From: Lactobacillus sp. LL6
GTDB lineage: Bacteria; Bacillota; Bacilli; Lactobacillales; Lactobacillaceae
Direction of reading: 5' to 3'
Assembly (NCBI RefSeq): GCF_007570935.1
Contig: NZ_VLLR01000001.1
Coordinates: forward strand, 1,488,001 to 1,552,000
DNA: 64,000 nt
The notes below the pieces were generated by a model. That model made no database searches. It had not been told where the DNA came from and saw nothing but the letters and a program-made list of their open reading frames with translations. The position numbers and the translations under genes were made by a program. The first letter of the stretch is position 1; every line of letters begins with the position of its first letter. Below, piece after piece: positions 23,301 through 31,288 of the stretch.

Positions 23301-24247
23301 GCAACACCAACTGCTACACCAACTGCAGATTGATAGATTGAGAACTTAGCTAAACTTAAAGCTGTAAATCCGATTAAAATTGAACTTCCTGAATAAAGAA
23401 TGGTTTTACCAGCATTGCGAAGCGCATCCCTAAGCGCTTCATACTTATCCATTCCCTTACCCAAATCTTCTTTAAACTTATCATACAGCAAAATATTATA
23501 GTCTGTCCCAATACCAAAGAGAACAATAACCATGAATACTTGCGTAAAGTTTGAAAATGGGAAACCTGAATGTTCTACCAAGTTAGTAACAATTGAGAAT
23601 GAAGTAATAAATGATACCCCAACTGTTAGTAATGAAATAAGCGGAACAATTGGTGACTTAAAGACAATAACTAATACAATAAAGATAAAGACAACAGTAA
23701 TTGCTTCTGTCTTTTTAATACCTTCTTGAATTGAAGTTGAGAAAGCATTTTGCAAAATATCTGCACCAGTTACATAAGTACGAACACCTTGCGTCTTAAC
23801 TGCATTGTTAATTTGCTTATCAACATCACTGATTCGACCATGCTTTTTAGAAATATTTAGTTGCATTACCCAAGTTGTGCCATCTTTTGATTGCAATTTC
23901 TTTCTGGTTGCAACATTAGAATCAGGAGCTAAAACGTCCGTAATTCCATATTTCTTTTTATGGTTTTCCAGATAGCTAACAGTATTGTTGATTGCAGCCT
24001 TGTCAGCATCTGTTAATTTGCCATGTTCCTTATTAAAAACAACCGCAACTTCATAGGTATTCTTTTTCTTTTTACCCCAATCGTTTTGGATTGTTTGTGC
24101 AACTTCACTTTGAACGTTTTTAGGTAGCGAGATTGTAGAGTGCTCGCTAGTCAATTGGCTAACGTTCGGCAAAGCAATTACTGAAACTAGCAAAATTAAA
24201 ATCCATGCAATTAATGAAAATACATGGTTTTTCAGAAATTTTTGCAC
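20390..24247 (-). CDS. MMPL/YhgE-type RND transporter with long heptad-repeat region
   Basis: 1285 residues, much longer than a typical 700-1100 residue MMPL protein. It has two MMPL membrane domains (about 170-400 and 1080-1270), with the family stretch FGIGTDYNILLYDKFKEDL in the first and ALGVDYSIFLMTRYRE in the second. Between them, an extracellular region of roughly 600 residues includes two blocks of 18 seven-residue units (500-626 and 859-985) of the form xxGAxxL/SGAxRLQ, and a Gln/Ala/Ser-rich centre. It probably exports lipids or hydrophobic drugs with proton energy. Start is GTG with AAAGGA nearby. It lies 15 bp after the TetR regulator in one operon. Confidence 0.85.
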   Translation of the reverse strand: MQKFLKNHVFSLIAWILILLVSVIALPNVSQLTSEHSTISLPKNVQSEVAQTIQNDWGKKKKNTYEVAVVFNKEHGKLTDADKAAINNTVSYLENHKKKYGITDVLAPDSNVATRKKLQSKDGTTWVMQLNISKKHGRISDVDKQINNAVKTQGVRTYVTGADILQNAFSTSIQEGIKKTEAITVVFIFIVLVIVFKSPIVPLISLLTVGVSFITSFSIVTNLVEHSGFPFSNFTQVFMVIVLFGIGTDYNILLYDKFKEDLGKGMDKYEALRDALRNAGKTILYSGSSILIGFTALSLAKFSIYQSAVGVAVGVAVLLVVLLTLNPFFMAVLGKKMFWPAKEFNGESEDKLWHGISASTLKHPFLFLIILAVVVTPFMLMYNGNLNYDDTDEIADSVPAKQGLLIVQKHFSKGMAEPSYLYIKSNHKLDNEDNLKLIDQLTNQLQQSKDVSFVTSVTQPYGEKIDALYVNNQLNTVNDGVDDARTGLGKLSKGSQKVTSGANRLASGADQLKSGTSRLQDGADQLKSGTSRLQNGASRLQSGAERLQNGASSLQNGTSTLASGANRLQSGAGSLQNGTSSLVSGVARLQNGAGRLESGTLALQNGASSLQSGADRLQNGAGSLKDGTQQLVNSLNQMSSQLSAQMNGSNKSQLAQLQTALPQINSGIQQLNSALNGSVDTSSLTSSLQSAQANAAKLESSLAKLQSAAGSLGGSSSNASQAAGQIGSAVSSAVASALADSDATDEQKSKAVAAGAEAAQKAVASAMSSSNTSSAASSLSGTIAEASEAARGLQSSMAAVQQTNMLTQLQALKTQVNTLAAASNQALPGAVQALNQLNSGLNQVQNAVSQGVNGATSLNAGASQLYNGLGSLSAGASRLNSGAAQLNSGVGTLNTGLGSLSAGANRLNSGAGQLYSGLGSLSSGASRLNSGAGQLYSGLGTLSSGAGSLNSGLAQGASGADQLANGVGQLSSGASQLSSGASRLADSTPKITSGIDRVNSGLGQGETYLKGLSASAAAKTFYIPKEFIQNEMFQKSIDVYLSPDKKAAMLIIVFNSNPSAEEATKRSQELSAMAKKSLQGTKLGNATVAMGGQSSKIEDTKNVASSDFLRTAAIMLIGIGIALMFVTRSLLQPVYILGTLLIAYLCSLSINQWIVKAILGRDMLTWNTPFFSFIMLIALGVDYSIFLMTRYRELETEGLTSPSERILKACGIIGTVVISAAVILGGTFAALIPSGIPTLIEVALTVIVGLLILVFIMPITLTAGVKLTYEGFSGFNLGKHKHSKN
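21293..21673 (-). repeat. Heptad repeat block 2 within the MMPL gene
   Basis: About 18 tandem 21-bp units coding SAGASRL/NSGAGQL-type heptads (residues 859-985). Confidence 0.85.
22369..22750 (-). repeat. Heptad repeat block 1 within the MMPL gene
   Basis: About 18 tandem 21-bp units coding SGADQLK/NGASRLQ-type heptads (residues 500-626). Nearly the same length as block 2. Confidence 0.85.
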
Positions 24248-24262
24248 TTTTCCTTTTCCTCC

Positions 24263-24829
24263 CTAATTCTGTGTAACTGCAATTGGTTGGACAAGCCGTA
24301 AAATCATTTCATGATAATTACGATTTGCTTCATCTTTATTTTCATTTGAAAAAGATGATGACTTATCTAAAAAGACATAGCCTAGTACCGCACCAATCAA
24401 AGCATGAAGTGAAATGGCATTATCTTTTTTTAAATTAAGCCTCTCACCTAAATTAATAATATTGAGAATTTCCTGATTAATCGCATCTTGTTCAGAGTAT
24501 TCATTTAAATGATACAAAATGCTAGAAAGTGCCGGATCATTTAAAATAAAGTCTCTTATTACATCAGCGAAAGTCAAAAGTGCTTCTTTTCCTGAAAGCC
24601 CCATTAAATTTTCAACCAAATGTTGGTTTAAAAGCTTAATTCGACTTGCTCCTACCAAGGAAAGCAGCTGCTTTCTACCTGAAACATAGTGATAAAGTGA
24701 TTGCGACCTAACACCTAATGCCTTAGCCAAAGCTGGCAAAGTAGTCTGGGACAATCCTTCATCACGAATCAGTTCAATTGCTTTCTCAATAATTTTATCC
24801 AAATCAAGGCTTCTCCTTCTTTGCGCCAA
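24263..24829 (-). CDS. TetR family regulator of the MMPL transporter
   Basis: 188 residues from a TTG start at 24829, chosen because AGGAGG lies 7 bp upstream; an ATG at 24853 is possible but lacks a ribosome site. The HTH (about residues 25-45, TLPALAKALGVRSQSLYHYV) is of TetR type; the C-terminal ligand domain is not specific. It directly precedes the MMPL gene on the same strand. Repeats in its promoter suggest autoregulation of the operon. Confidence 0.85.
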   Translation of the reverse strand: MAQRRRSLDLDKIIEKAIELIRDEGLSQTTLPALAKALGVRSQSLYHYVSGRKQLLSLVGASRIKLLNQHLVENLMGLSGKEALLTFADVIRDFILNDPALSSILYHLNEYSEQDAINQEILNIINLGERLNLKKDNAISLHALIGAVLGYVFLDKSSSFSNENKDEANRNYHEMILRLVQPIAVTQN

Positions 24830-24860
24830 TTTCACCCCTCCTTTTAATAGCATAATAGAT

Positions 24861-24900
24861 ACTATACCACTACAAAGTGAAGATTACAATCTACAAAGTG
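24861..24900 (-). promoter_or_regulatory. Promoter and putative operator of the tetR-MMPL operon
   Basis: -35 TTGTAA (24884-24889), 17 bp, -10 TATAGT (24861-24866). Two direct copies of CACTTTGTAG (24870-24879, 24891-24900) lie 21 bp apart, with a small palindrome AGATTGTAATCT between them. Confidence 0.6.
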
Positions 24901-24916
24901 TAAAATAAGTACACAA

Positions 24917-24948
24917 AAAAACAAGCCTTACTTGTGTAAGCCTTGTTT
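24917..24948 (-). terminator. Terminator after the beta-lactamase-like gene
   Basis: Hairpin with arms AAACAAGGCTTAC and GTAAGGCTTGTTT (one mismatch), then T run, on the minus strand. Confidence 0.85.
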
Positions 24949-24956
24949 TATAAGTA

Positions 24957-25910
24957 TTATTTTGCAAAATACTTATAAACAATTTCACCTAAATCAGCAA
25001 ATTTTTTATTATTTTCACTCCAGATAGAAATTGCATATGCATGATTACGACCTTGGACAATAGCAACAGCAGAATTATCATCCCCAATTGAATAAGAGGC
25101 GCTGTTTAATTTTTTCACTAAAGGTGTTTTTGTAGGATTAGTACTTAGTGAAGTCAAGAAACGACTAGCATAATTTCTGTTTAAAGCTCGGCCTTGATAC
25201 ACTCCAACCATTGTTTGAGTTAAATCAGCTGCAGTGATTTTTCCATATGGCTCTTTGTCAAAGTTTTCAGAAATTGTAATTTGACTAGCACCCAATTTCT
25301 TAGCAACTGCATTAATATTATTTCGTCCAATTTTCCTAATTAAGGCATTTGTTGCAGTTTTACTACCTCTCATCATTGCTTGCCTCAAATATAAAACACC
25401 ATATGACATCCCAGTTTTTAGCATTTTATCACCGTCAGCCTTATCTGATTTAGTGATTTTAATTGCTGTTTTTGAACTAATTTTTCCTTTTTGTTCTTGT
25501 TCAAAAAGTCCTAACAAGACATACATTTTCATTATTGAACCTGCATTATGGGTTTTACTACTATTTGCAACTCTAGCAAACTTAGAAGAATTTGTTAAAT
25601 CTTGTACTGCCACTTGATAGCTATTCTCAATTCCCATCACAGATTTAATTTTATTAGCCAAAGTTTTTTGACTACCCTTAGCCATTTTTACATGGTTTGA
25701 ATATTCAACAGAATCAATCTTAGGTTCTTTTTCCTTAGTTTTTTTAGGCTTGGGTTTTGGTTTATTTATTGTATTTTTAGATTTATTCAACTTAGACTTG
25801 GGTTCAATCACATTAACTTGAGCATTATTTACTCGTTCAATATTCCATGAATATAATCCAAAAGCAATTATCGTTGTTACAATCGAACCAATAACTACAT
25901 TCTTTTTCAT
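24957..25910 (-). CDS. Secreted or membrane-anchored class A beta-lactamase-like serine hydrolase
   Basis: 317 residues. An N-terminal membrane segment (about 5-20) is followed by a Lys/Pro-rich linker and a beta-lactamase-fold domain. The SxxK motif is SIMK in HNAGSIMKMYVLLGLF (about 141-144). The KTG-like motif is not obvious, so it is more likely a cell-wall-related hydrolase or inactive relative than a true resistance enzyme. It shares direction with corA 14 bp upstream. Confidence 0.75.
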   Translation of the reverse strand: MKKNVVIGSIVTTIIAFGLYSWNIERVNNAQVNVIEPKSKLNKSKNTINKPKPKPKKTKEKEPKIDSVEYSNHVKMAKGSQKTLANKIKSVMGIENSYQVAVQDLTNSSKFARVANSSKTHNAGSIMKMYVLLGLFEQEQKGKISSKTAIKITKSDKADGDKMLKTGMSYGVLYLRQAMMRGSKTATNALIRKIGRNNINAVAKKLGASQITISENFDKEPYGKITAADLTQTMVGVYQGRALNRNYASRFLTSLSTNPTKTPLVKKLNSASYSIGDDNSAVAIVQGRNHAYAISIWSENNKKFADLGEIVYKYFAK

Positions 25911-25924
25911 AATTTTTCCTCAAT

Positions 25925-26842
25925 CTAGAAAAAGTGATGCTTGCGCATTAAAACTACAAGCCAGACCATCAATAAAATCATTAAGATTGTAATGAAAATC
26001 CAGTCAAATCCACTATGGAACATTGGTAAATCAACATTCATCCCATAAAAACCTGTCATAATCGTTGGAATTGTTAAAACCAATGACCATACAGTTAAAA
26101 ACTGCATAGTATCGTTCAAATTATTATTCATCATATTATTTGAAGTTTGAGACAAAGTTTTAGTAACTTGTTGTGAAATCTGCACCATTTCCGCAGACTG
26201 GCTAGATTCAATAAGCACGTCATCAAGACGTTCTCGAGCTTCTTTAGTAAATTGCAATTTTGAATGATCTAAACTGTGTAACATCATTAAGTCAGTTTGA
26301 ATAGAACTAGATAAGTAAACCAAACTTTTTTCAATATTAGATAATTCTACCAAGTCTTTATTATTAATATCATCAGATAATTTTTGATCTAGACTATTTC
26401 TTTCTGAATCAAGCTGGGTAACTGCGCGCTGAAAATATTGAGAAGCATATAACAAAAAAATCATCAATAATTCTGTAACATCTTTTGCTTCTGATAAGCG
26501 CTCTCTCATATGCTCATCATTAAATTCATCAAATACATAACTTGTTGATTCAGTATGAAAAGTAAATACATTTTCTCCAACAACTAAAAAAGTAATTGGA
26601 CGAGAAGTAAAGTGTTTAATTGAATTAGTCGGCCAAATAGGAACATCATATACAAGCAAGTGACTGTGTGTGCGAATGTCATAATCATAGTGAGGACGTT
26701 CATGACGGTCAGAAATATATGAAATAATATCTGGCGTAAAATTGAACTCATCTTGAAGTCGTTCACTATCTTGCTCACTTAAGTTACTAATATCATACCA
26801 CTTATATTTTGTTTCTATTGGAAAATTTTGCTGTCTAATCAA
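25925..26842 (-). CDS. CorA family divalent cation (magnesium) transporter
   Basis: 305 residues. A large N-terminal cytoplasmic alpha/beta domain, a long helix, and two C-terminal helices with the signature YGMNVDLP after the first one (GMN motif), then a short basic tail. It forms a pentameric Mg2+ channel in the cytoplasmic membrane. First gene of a probable two-gene unit with the beta-lactamase-like gene. Confidence 0.92.
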   Translation of the reverse strand: MIRQQNFPIETKYKWYDISNLSEQDSERLQDEFNFTPDIISYISDRHERPHYDYDIRTHSHLLVYDVPIWPTNSIKHFTSRPITFLVVGENVFTFHTESTSYVFDEFNDEHMRERLSEAKDVTELLMIFLLYASQYFQRAVTQLDSERNSLDQKLSDDINNKDLVELSNIEKSLVYLSSSIQTDLMMLHSLDHSKLQFTKEARERLDDVLIESSQSAEMVQISQQVTKTLSQTSNNMMNNNLNDTMQFLTVWSLVLTIPTIMTGFYGMNVDLPMFHSGFDWIFITILMILLMVWLVVLMRKHHFF

Positions 26843-26912
26843 CCAATCTCACCTCTACATTTATTTTTTAACATTAACCATCTTACCATTTTTTTAATTT
26901 TCATGCGCAAAA

Positions 26913-26934
26913 AAACAGGTCCTCCGACCTGTTT
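26913..26934 (-). terminator. Terminator of the ugp-like operon
   Basis: Hairpin AAACAGGTC-GGAG-GACCTGTTT with following T run on the minus strand. Confidence 0.9.
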
Positions 26935-26959
26935 CTTTAACAAAATTTGTCATTCAGTT

Positions 26960-28258
26960 TTATTGCTTCCAAGCTGCATCAAATTTAGATTTACCAGCAT
27001 TGATTGCATTATTAATGTTTTGCTTCTTTTGAGCTGCTGAAAGGATGTTTTGCATAATACTATTCAATTGAGTGTAAGCAGCATTTGAATTCTTTTCAAC
27101 AGGAACACTATATAAATTCTTCATAGCATCATCAAGCTTAGCTGGAAGCTTAAGATCCTTATTGGACTTGTATTCACTAGACTTAATTACACCATTATTA
27201 ACTGGGATATAACCAGTAGCATTTGCCCATTTAAGCTGACTTGATTTAGATACCAAAAACTTCATGTACTTAAATGCAGCAGCCTTTTGGTCAGCACTTG
27301 CATGATTAAACATGTAAATATCTGTACCTTGTTGCATAGTGTATTTACCAGGACGTGCTGCCACATCATAAGTAAATTTATTGCCTACACCTTGCTTAAC
27401 AAAGCCTTCACCTGCAGAAGTTCCAATGAACATTGCCACTTTTTCATTAGCAAATGGTCCTGATAAATAATGTTCTGAACCGGCTACTCTGAAGTAACCT
27501 TTCTTAATACCATCTGCATAATAATTAATTACACTCTTAGATGTTGAGCCATTAAAGTTAATCTTATTTGAGAAGTTAACCCCATCATTCTTCATTCCTA
27601 ATACATAGTAATTTGAAAGTGAATCAAATCCAGCACCTACTACTTTATGGTTACTCTTTTTGTAAATAGTTTCTGAAGCTTCTTTAAGTTCTTCCATAGT
27701 GGTTGGAACTTTCTTAATGCCATATTTCTTAAACATATCCTTGTTATAAGTCAAAGTTTCAATTGACTTATTAAATGGAATACCATATTGCGTACCCTTA
27801 ATTTGAGCTCCTTCTAACAATTCTTGACGAATATCAGATTTCTTGCTACTCCCCCAACCTACATTCTTATTATTAATATATGGAGTTAAATTAACAAGCA
27901 TCTTGTTTTGTGCAGCTGTATAAAGCCAACCAGGATATGCTTGAGTGATTGTTGGTAAGTTATTTGGTGATTGCAATGTTGAGTTGATTTTTGCTTGCAA
28001 ATCATTATAAGAACCTTGATTTTCTAACTTTACAGTAATCTTAGGGTTCTCTTTTTCAAATTCCTTAGTCAGCTTTTGCAATGTTGCTTGTTGCACACCA
28101 GTCATTCCATGCCAAAAGACCACATTAGTCTTTTTAGTAATTTTTGATGGAATCTTTGTTGATTCTGAACTATTGCTCTTTCCATTAGAACAAGCTGCAG
28201 TTCCAACTAAAGCTAGGCCTGCAACAGCTGCCATAGCAAGTTTTTTACTAAACTTCAT
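26960..28258 (-). CDS. Ugp-type sugar/glycerophosphate ABC transporter, substrate-binding lipoprotein
   Basis: 432 residues. Lipoprotein signal with lipobox ending VGTAAC (Cys about 23), then a family 1 extracellular solute-binding domain (WHGMTGVQQATLQKLTKEFE start is typical of UgpB-like proteins). It should bind sn-glycerol 3-phosphate, a glycerophosphodiester or a related sugar at the cell surface. Last gene of the operon ugpC-ugpA-ugpE-hydrolase-ugpB. The ligand is inferred from family only. Confidence 0.82.
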   Translation of the reverse strand: MKFSKKLAMAAVAGLALVGTAACSNGKSNSSESTKIPSKITKKTNVVFWHGMTGVQQATLQKLTKEFEKENPKITVKLENQGSYNDLQAKINSTLQSPNNLPTITQAYPGWLYTAAQNKMLVNLTPYINNKNVGWGSSKKSDIRQELLEGAQIKGTQYGIPFNKSIETLTYNKDMFKKYGIKKVPTTMEELKEASETIYKKSNHKVVGAGFDSLSNYYVLGMKNDGVNFSNKINFNGSTSKSVINYYADGIKKGYFRVAGSEHYLSGPFANEKVAMFIGTSAGEGFVKQGVGNKFTYDVAARPGKYTMQQGTDIYMFNHASADQKAAAFKYMKFLVSKSSQLKWANATGYIPVNNGVIKSSEYKSNKDLKLPAKLDDAMKNLYSVPVEKNSNAAYTQLNSIMQNILSAAQKKQNINNAINAGKSKFDAAWKQ

Positions 28259-28309
28259 TTGGATTATATCCTCCCAAAAATAAAACTAAACAACAATTTT
28301 TTTGATTCA

Positions 28310-29611
28310 CTAAAGCGTGATAGTTTCTCCACGCTTAGGTAAAATCCGTTTTCCATAAGGGTTTTCTTCCAATTCCGGATGCAATGTGTGCACCGGAGCT
28401 AAAATTTGGGGTTGAACCTCGCTGATGATTTCTTTCAATTCTTCTTCGCCAGCATGACCTGAACAACGAAGAGCAATAAATTCAATACCATTTTCAGAAA
28501 AACTATCTACAAATGGTTTATACGCTGGATCAAAATCACCTAAAGGTTCAGCGTTGGAATGGATATACAATCCGCCTTCCATGAGTTCATCATAATTACT
28601 ATCAATTTGCCAGAGGTATTTGTTAGTATCTTGAAGCAAATCTTGATAAGAAACTTCCAATTTAGGATCAAGATCCGCAAATATTTTCTCCCCTGGCAAG
28701 TAATAATATGGAACATCCTTATCTAAACTTGCTTTTAAAAGATGAGCTCGCTTAGCATGAAGGACCACTTTACGTGGTGAAAGCTTAATAATATTTAACA
28801 AACGTTCTACATTCGTGGGATAAGTATTAAATGTTATTTGTCGATTAGGGTTCTCTTTTTGTAGATCAACAATTTTTTCAGTTAATTCTTTTTCATTCTT
28901 AGGTCCAGTGAATTCTTCACTGTTTCCAATATTTTTCTCTTCTGGCCAAGATACACCAGTTCCTTCAACAATAAATAAATCAGTATTTTTTGAAGCTTGT
29001 AAGTATTCATGCACCTTATCAGGATTATAACCATGAAGGCGAATATCTCCTGTATAAGAAATCATTTTATCAGGTGTGCGAATAATTAAACCTGTTGCTC
29101 CATAAGCATCATGGTCACTAGGCCAGATCTCTAAAGTAATATCACCTACTTGAATTGGTTTTTTATATTCAGCTGCAATAATTTTACGAGTGTAGCTCTT
29201 TTTATGGTTAGCAGCGGGCAATAAGAAATCGCCTTTTTCGTTTAAAGCGGGGAGTAAATGCGCCGTAATTGGCCCTGCATATAAAGGAATTTCTGGTGCA
29301 AGTAGGTTAAGTGCCTTACTGTGGTCTAAATGTAAGTGAGAAATATAAGCTGCTGCATGTTCCCATCTCTTTGTATCAATAGCTTTTCCCGTAACAACAG
29401 GATCATAAAAATTAGGAACATCTCCAATCAATTTATACTTAATTAAAGTATCATAATCTTCATCTTCCATCTTTAAGCCTAATTCCGGTCGATAAACTTC
29501 TCCTAAATCAAACAAAACATGAGACTTATTATAAGCAACTTCTATCATTGGACCACCAATAGTAGTTAATCCATTATAAAAAGTTACAGTAGTTTTATCC
29601 TTTAAGGTCAT
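28310..29611 (-). CDS. MBL-fold (RNase J/beta-CASP-like) metallo-hydrolase within the ugp operon
   Basis: 433 residues. HLHLDH (about 92-97) is the metal-binding HxHxDH signature; WPSDHDAYGATGLII and SYTGDIRLHG add the later His and Asp ligands. The region about 230-380 looks like a beta-CASP insert, and PVHTLHPE near the C-terminus resembles the last ligand motif of RNase J. It overlaps the end of the UgpE-type permease gene by 17 bp, so translation is coupled. The neighbours suggest it acts on the imported substrate, perhaps a phosphodiester, but a nuclease role is also possible. Confidence 0.78.
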   Translation of the reverse strand: MTLKDKTTVTFYNGLTTIGGPMIEVAYNKSHVLFDLGEVYRPELGLKMEDEDYDTLIKYKLIGDVPNFYDPVVTGKAIDTKRWEHAAAYISHLHLDHSKALNLLAPEIPLYAGPITAHLLPALNEKGDFLLPAANHKKSYTRKIIAAEYKKPIQVGDITLEIWPSDHDAYGATGLIIRTPDKMISYTGDIRLHGYNPDKVHEYLQASKNTDLFIVEGTGVSWPEEKNIGNSEEFTGPKNEKELTEKIVDLQKENPNRQITFNTYPTNVERLLNIIKLSPRKVVLHAKRAHLLKASLDKDVPYYYLPGEKIFADLDPKLEVSYQDLLQDTNKYLWQIDSNYDELMEGGLYIHSNAEPLGDFDPAYKPFVDSFSENGIEFIALRCSGHAGEEELKEIISEVQPQILAPVHTLHPELEENPYGKRILPKRGETITL

Positions 29612-30419
29612 TACGTACTACTCCTCGAATAATTTGTTTTCTAAAGATAAAATATAGAATCAAAATCGGTAAAACTGTTAAAGTTGCCGCTGCAAGCTGC
29701 AATTGCGTTTCACTACCTGCATCACTTGCAAATGAAGTTAAACCATTGTTAAGAAGACGCATTGAATCTTCATTGGTTACTAATAATGGCCACAAGAATG
29801 AATTCCATCCAGAAATAAAGCTAAGCAAACCCACAGTAAAGAGACCGCCTTTTGACATTGGAACTAAAATTTTCCAAATATATTCCCAGTCACTTGCTCC
29901 ATCAATCATGGAAGCTTTATAAATAGTGCGTGAAATTGAACCAAAGTAGCTTTGAAGATAATACATATAAAAAATAGAAGTCAAAAACGGAAGCACTAAA
30001 CCAATATAAGTATTAAGAAGACCCATTCGAGCAATTGTATTATAGTTTGTAAAAATAATTGCTTCTCCAGGAACCATTAATAAGGATAAAAGAATTATTT
30101 GAATAAAATGCTTTCCCTTAAAGTGTAAGTTAACCATCGCAAATGCTCCTAAAAGGGCATTGAATAAACTTACAATCGTGGTCACACTTGCTGTAATAAA
30201 AGTATTAAGGAAATATCTAGCAAATGGAGCTTGGGCAAATACTTTTGCAAAATTTCCCCATTGCGGACTTTTTGGAATTAAGGTTGGTGGGATTTTTGTA
30301 GTTTCCTGAAAACTCATCAACCCTCCCAAAATCATGTAGATAAACGGGAAAATTGTAATAATTGCAAATAAAATTAGGATAATGTAGCCAACTAAAACTC
30401 CCCAGCGAATTTTCTTCAT
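29595..30419 (-). CDS. Ugp-type ABC transporter permease (UgpE/MalG-like)
   Basis: 274 residues, six helices. The binding-protein-dependent permease EAA loop appears as KASMIDGASDWEYIWKILVP (about 168-187). Pairs with the UgpA-like permease upstream (2-bp gap). Cytoplasmic membrane. Confidence 0.88.
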   Translation of the reverse strand: MKKIRWGVLVGYIILILFAIITIFPFIYMILGGLMSFQETTKIPPTLIPKSPQWGNFAKVFAQAPFARYFLNTFITASVTTIVSLFNALLGAFAMVNLHFKGKHFIQIILLSLLMVPGEAIIFTNYNTIARMGLLNTYIGLVLPFLTSIFYMYYLQSYFGSISRTIYKASMIDGASDWEYIWKILVPMSKGGLFTVGLLSFISGWNSFLWPLLVTNEDSMRLLNNGLTSFASDAGSETQLQLAAATLTVLPILILYFIFRKQIIRGVVRNDLKG

Positions 30420-30421
30420 TA

Positions 30422-31288
30422 TTAACGTCCCCCTATTTTCTTCATCATTTTACGTTGCAAGAAAGTTACAAACAAAATAATGATGAACAATACAACAGTT
30501 GCAGCCATTGCAACACCTGGAGTGCCGACAATTTGGAATTTATTATAAATATAGAACACTGCGGTTGTTCCAGAGTTTCCGACTCCTGCTTGTCCATTAA
30601 ATAAAGCATATACTGAAGTATAAACTTTAAAAGCAGCAATAATATTCATTGTGAGCAAGAATGCTAAAGTTGGAACTAATTGAGGAATGGTAATTCGCCA
30701 AAACTTTTCAATACTACTTGCACCATACATATCTGCGATAGTGTAATAGTTTGGATCAATATTTCGAAGAGCCCCCATTAAAATTACAATGTTAAAAGCT
30801 AAAGAAGTCCAAATACCGAAAATTATAATCGTAGTCAATGACATTGCTGGATCATCAATCCAATTAGGTGCTGGCAAATGAAAAGCTCGTAAAATAAAGT
30901 TGAGCATCCCATAATCGCCATTAAAAATATAGCGGAAAACAATACCAATAGCGATAGTAGAAGTTACATATGGCATGAAAAATGTTGTTTCAAAAAATGA
31001 CTTATGTTTAACTTTGCTGAAAATTAACCATGCTAACATCACTGAAATTGCTAATCCAACAGGTACAGAAATTAAAGCATATAAAACCGTATTCTTGATA
31101 GCCAACCAAAACTCTGGATCTTTAAAAATATATTGATAATTACTAAATCCAGCCCAATCTAAATTAATAAGAGAACCACCTTGAAAACTCATCACAAAAG
31201 CTCTTAAGATTGGATAAATACTAAAGCAAGTTACGAAAATGATTGTTGGTGCTAAAAATAGCCATGCTTTCTTTTGGTTTTGCTTCAT
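30422..31288 (-). CDS. Ugp-type ABC transporter permease (UgpA/MalF-like)
   Basis: 288 residues, six helices. EAA-like loop IADMYGASSIEKFWRITIPQ (about 185-204). Its ATG overlaps the stop of the ATPase gene (TAATG). Forms the membrane channel with the next gene product. Confidence 0.88.
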   Translation of the reverse strand: MKQNQKKAWLFLAPTIIFVTCFSIYPILRAFVMSFQGGSLINLDWAGFSNYQYIFKDPEFWLAIKNTVLYALISVPVGLAISVMLAWLIFSKVKHKSFFETTFFMPYVTSTIAIGIVFRYIFNGDYGMLNFILRAFHLPAPNWIDDPAMSLTTIIIFGIWTSLAFNIVILMGALRNIDPNYYTIADMYGASSIEKFWRITIPQLVPTLAFLLTMNIIAAFKVYTSVYALFNGQAGVGNSGTTAVFYIYNKFQIVGTPGVAMAATVVLFIIILFVTFLQRKMMKKIGGR

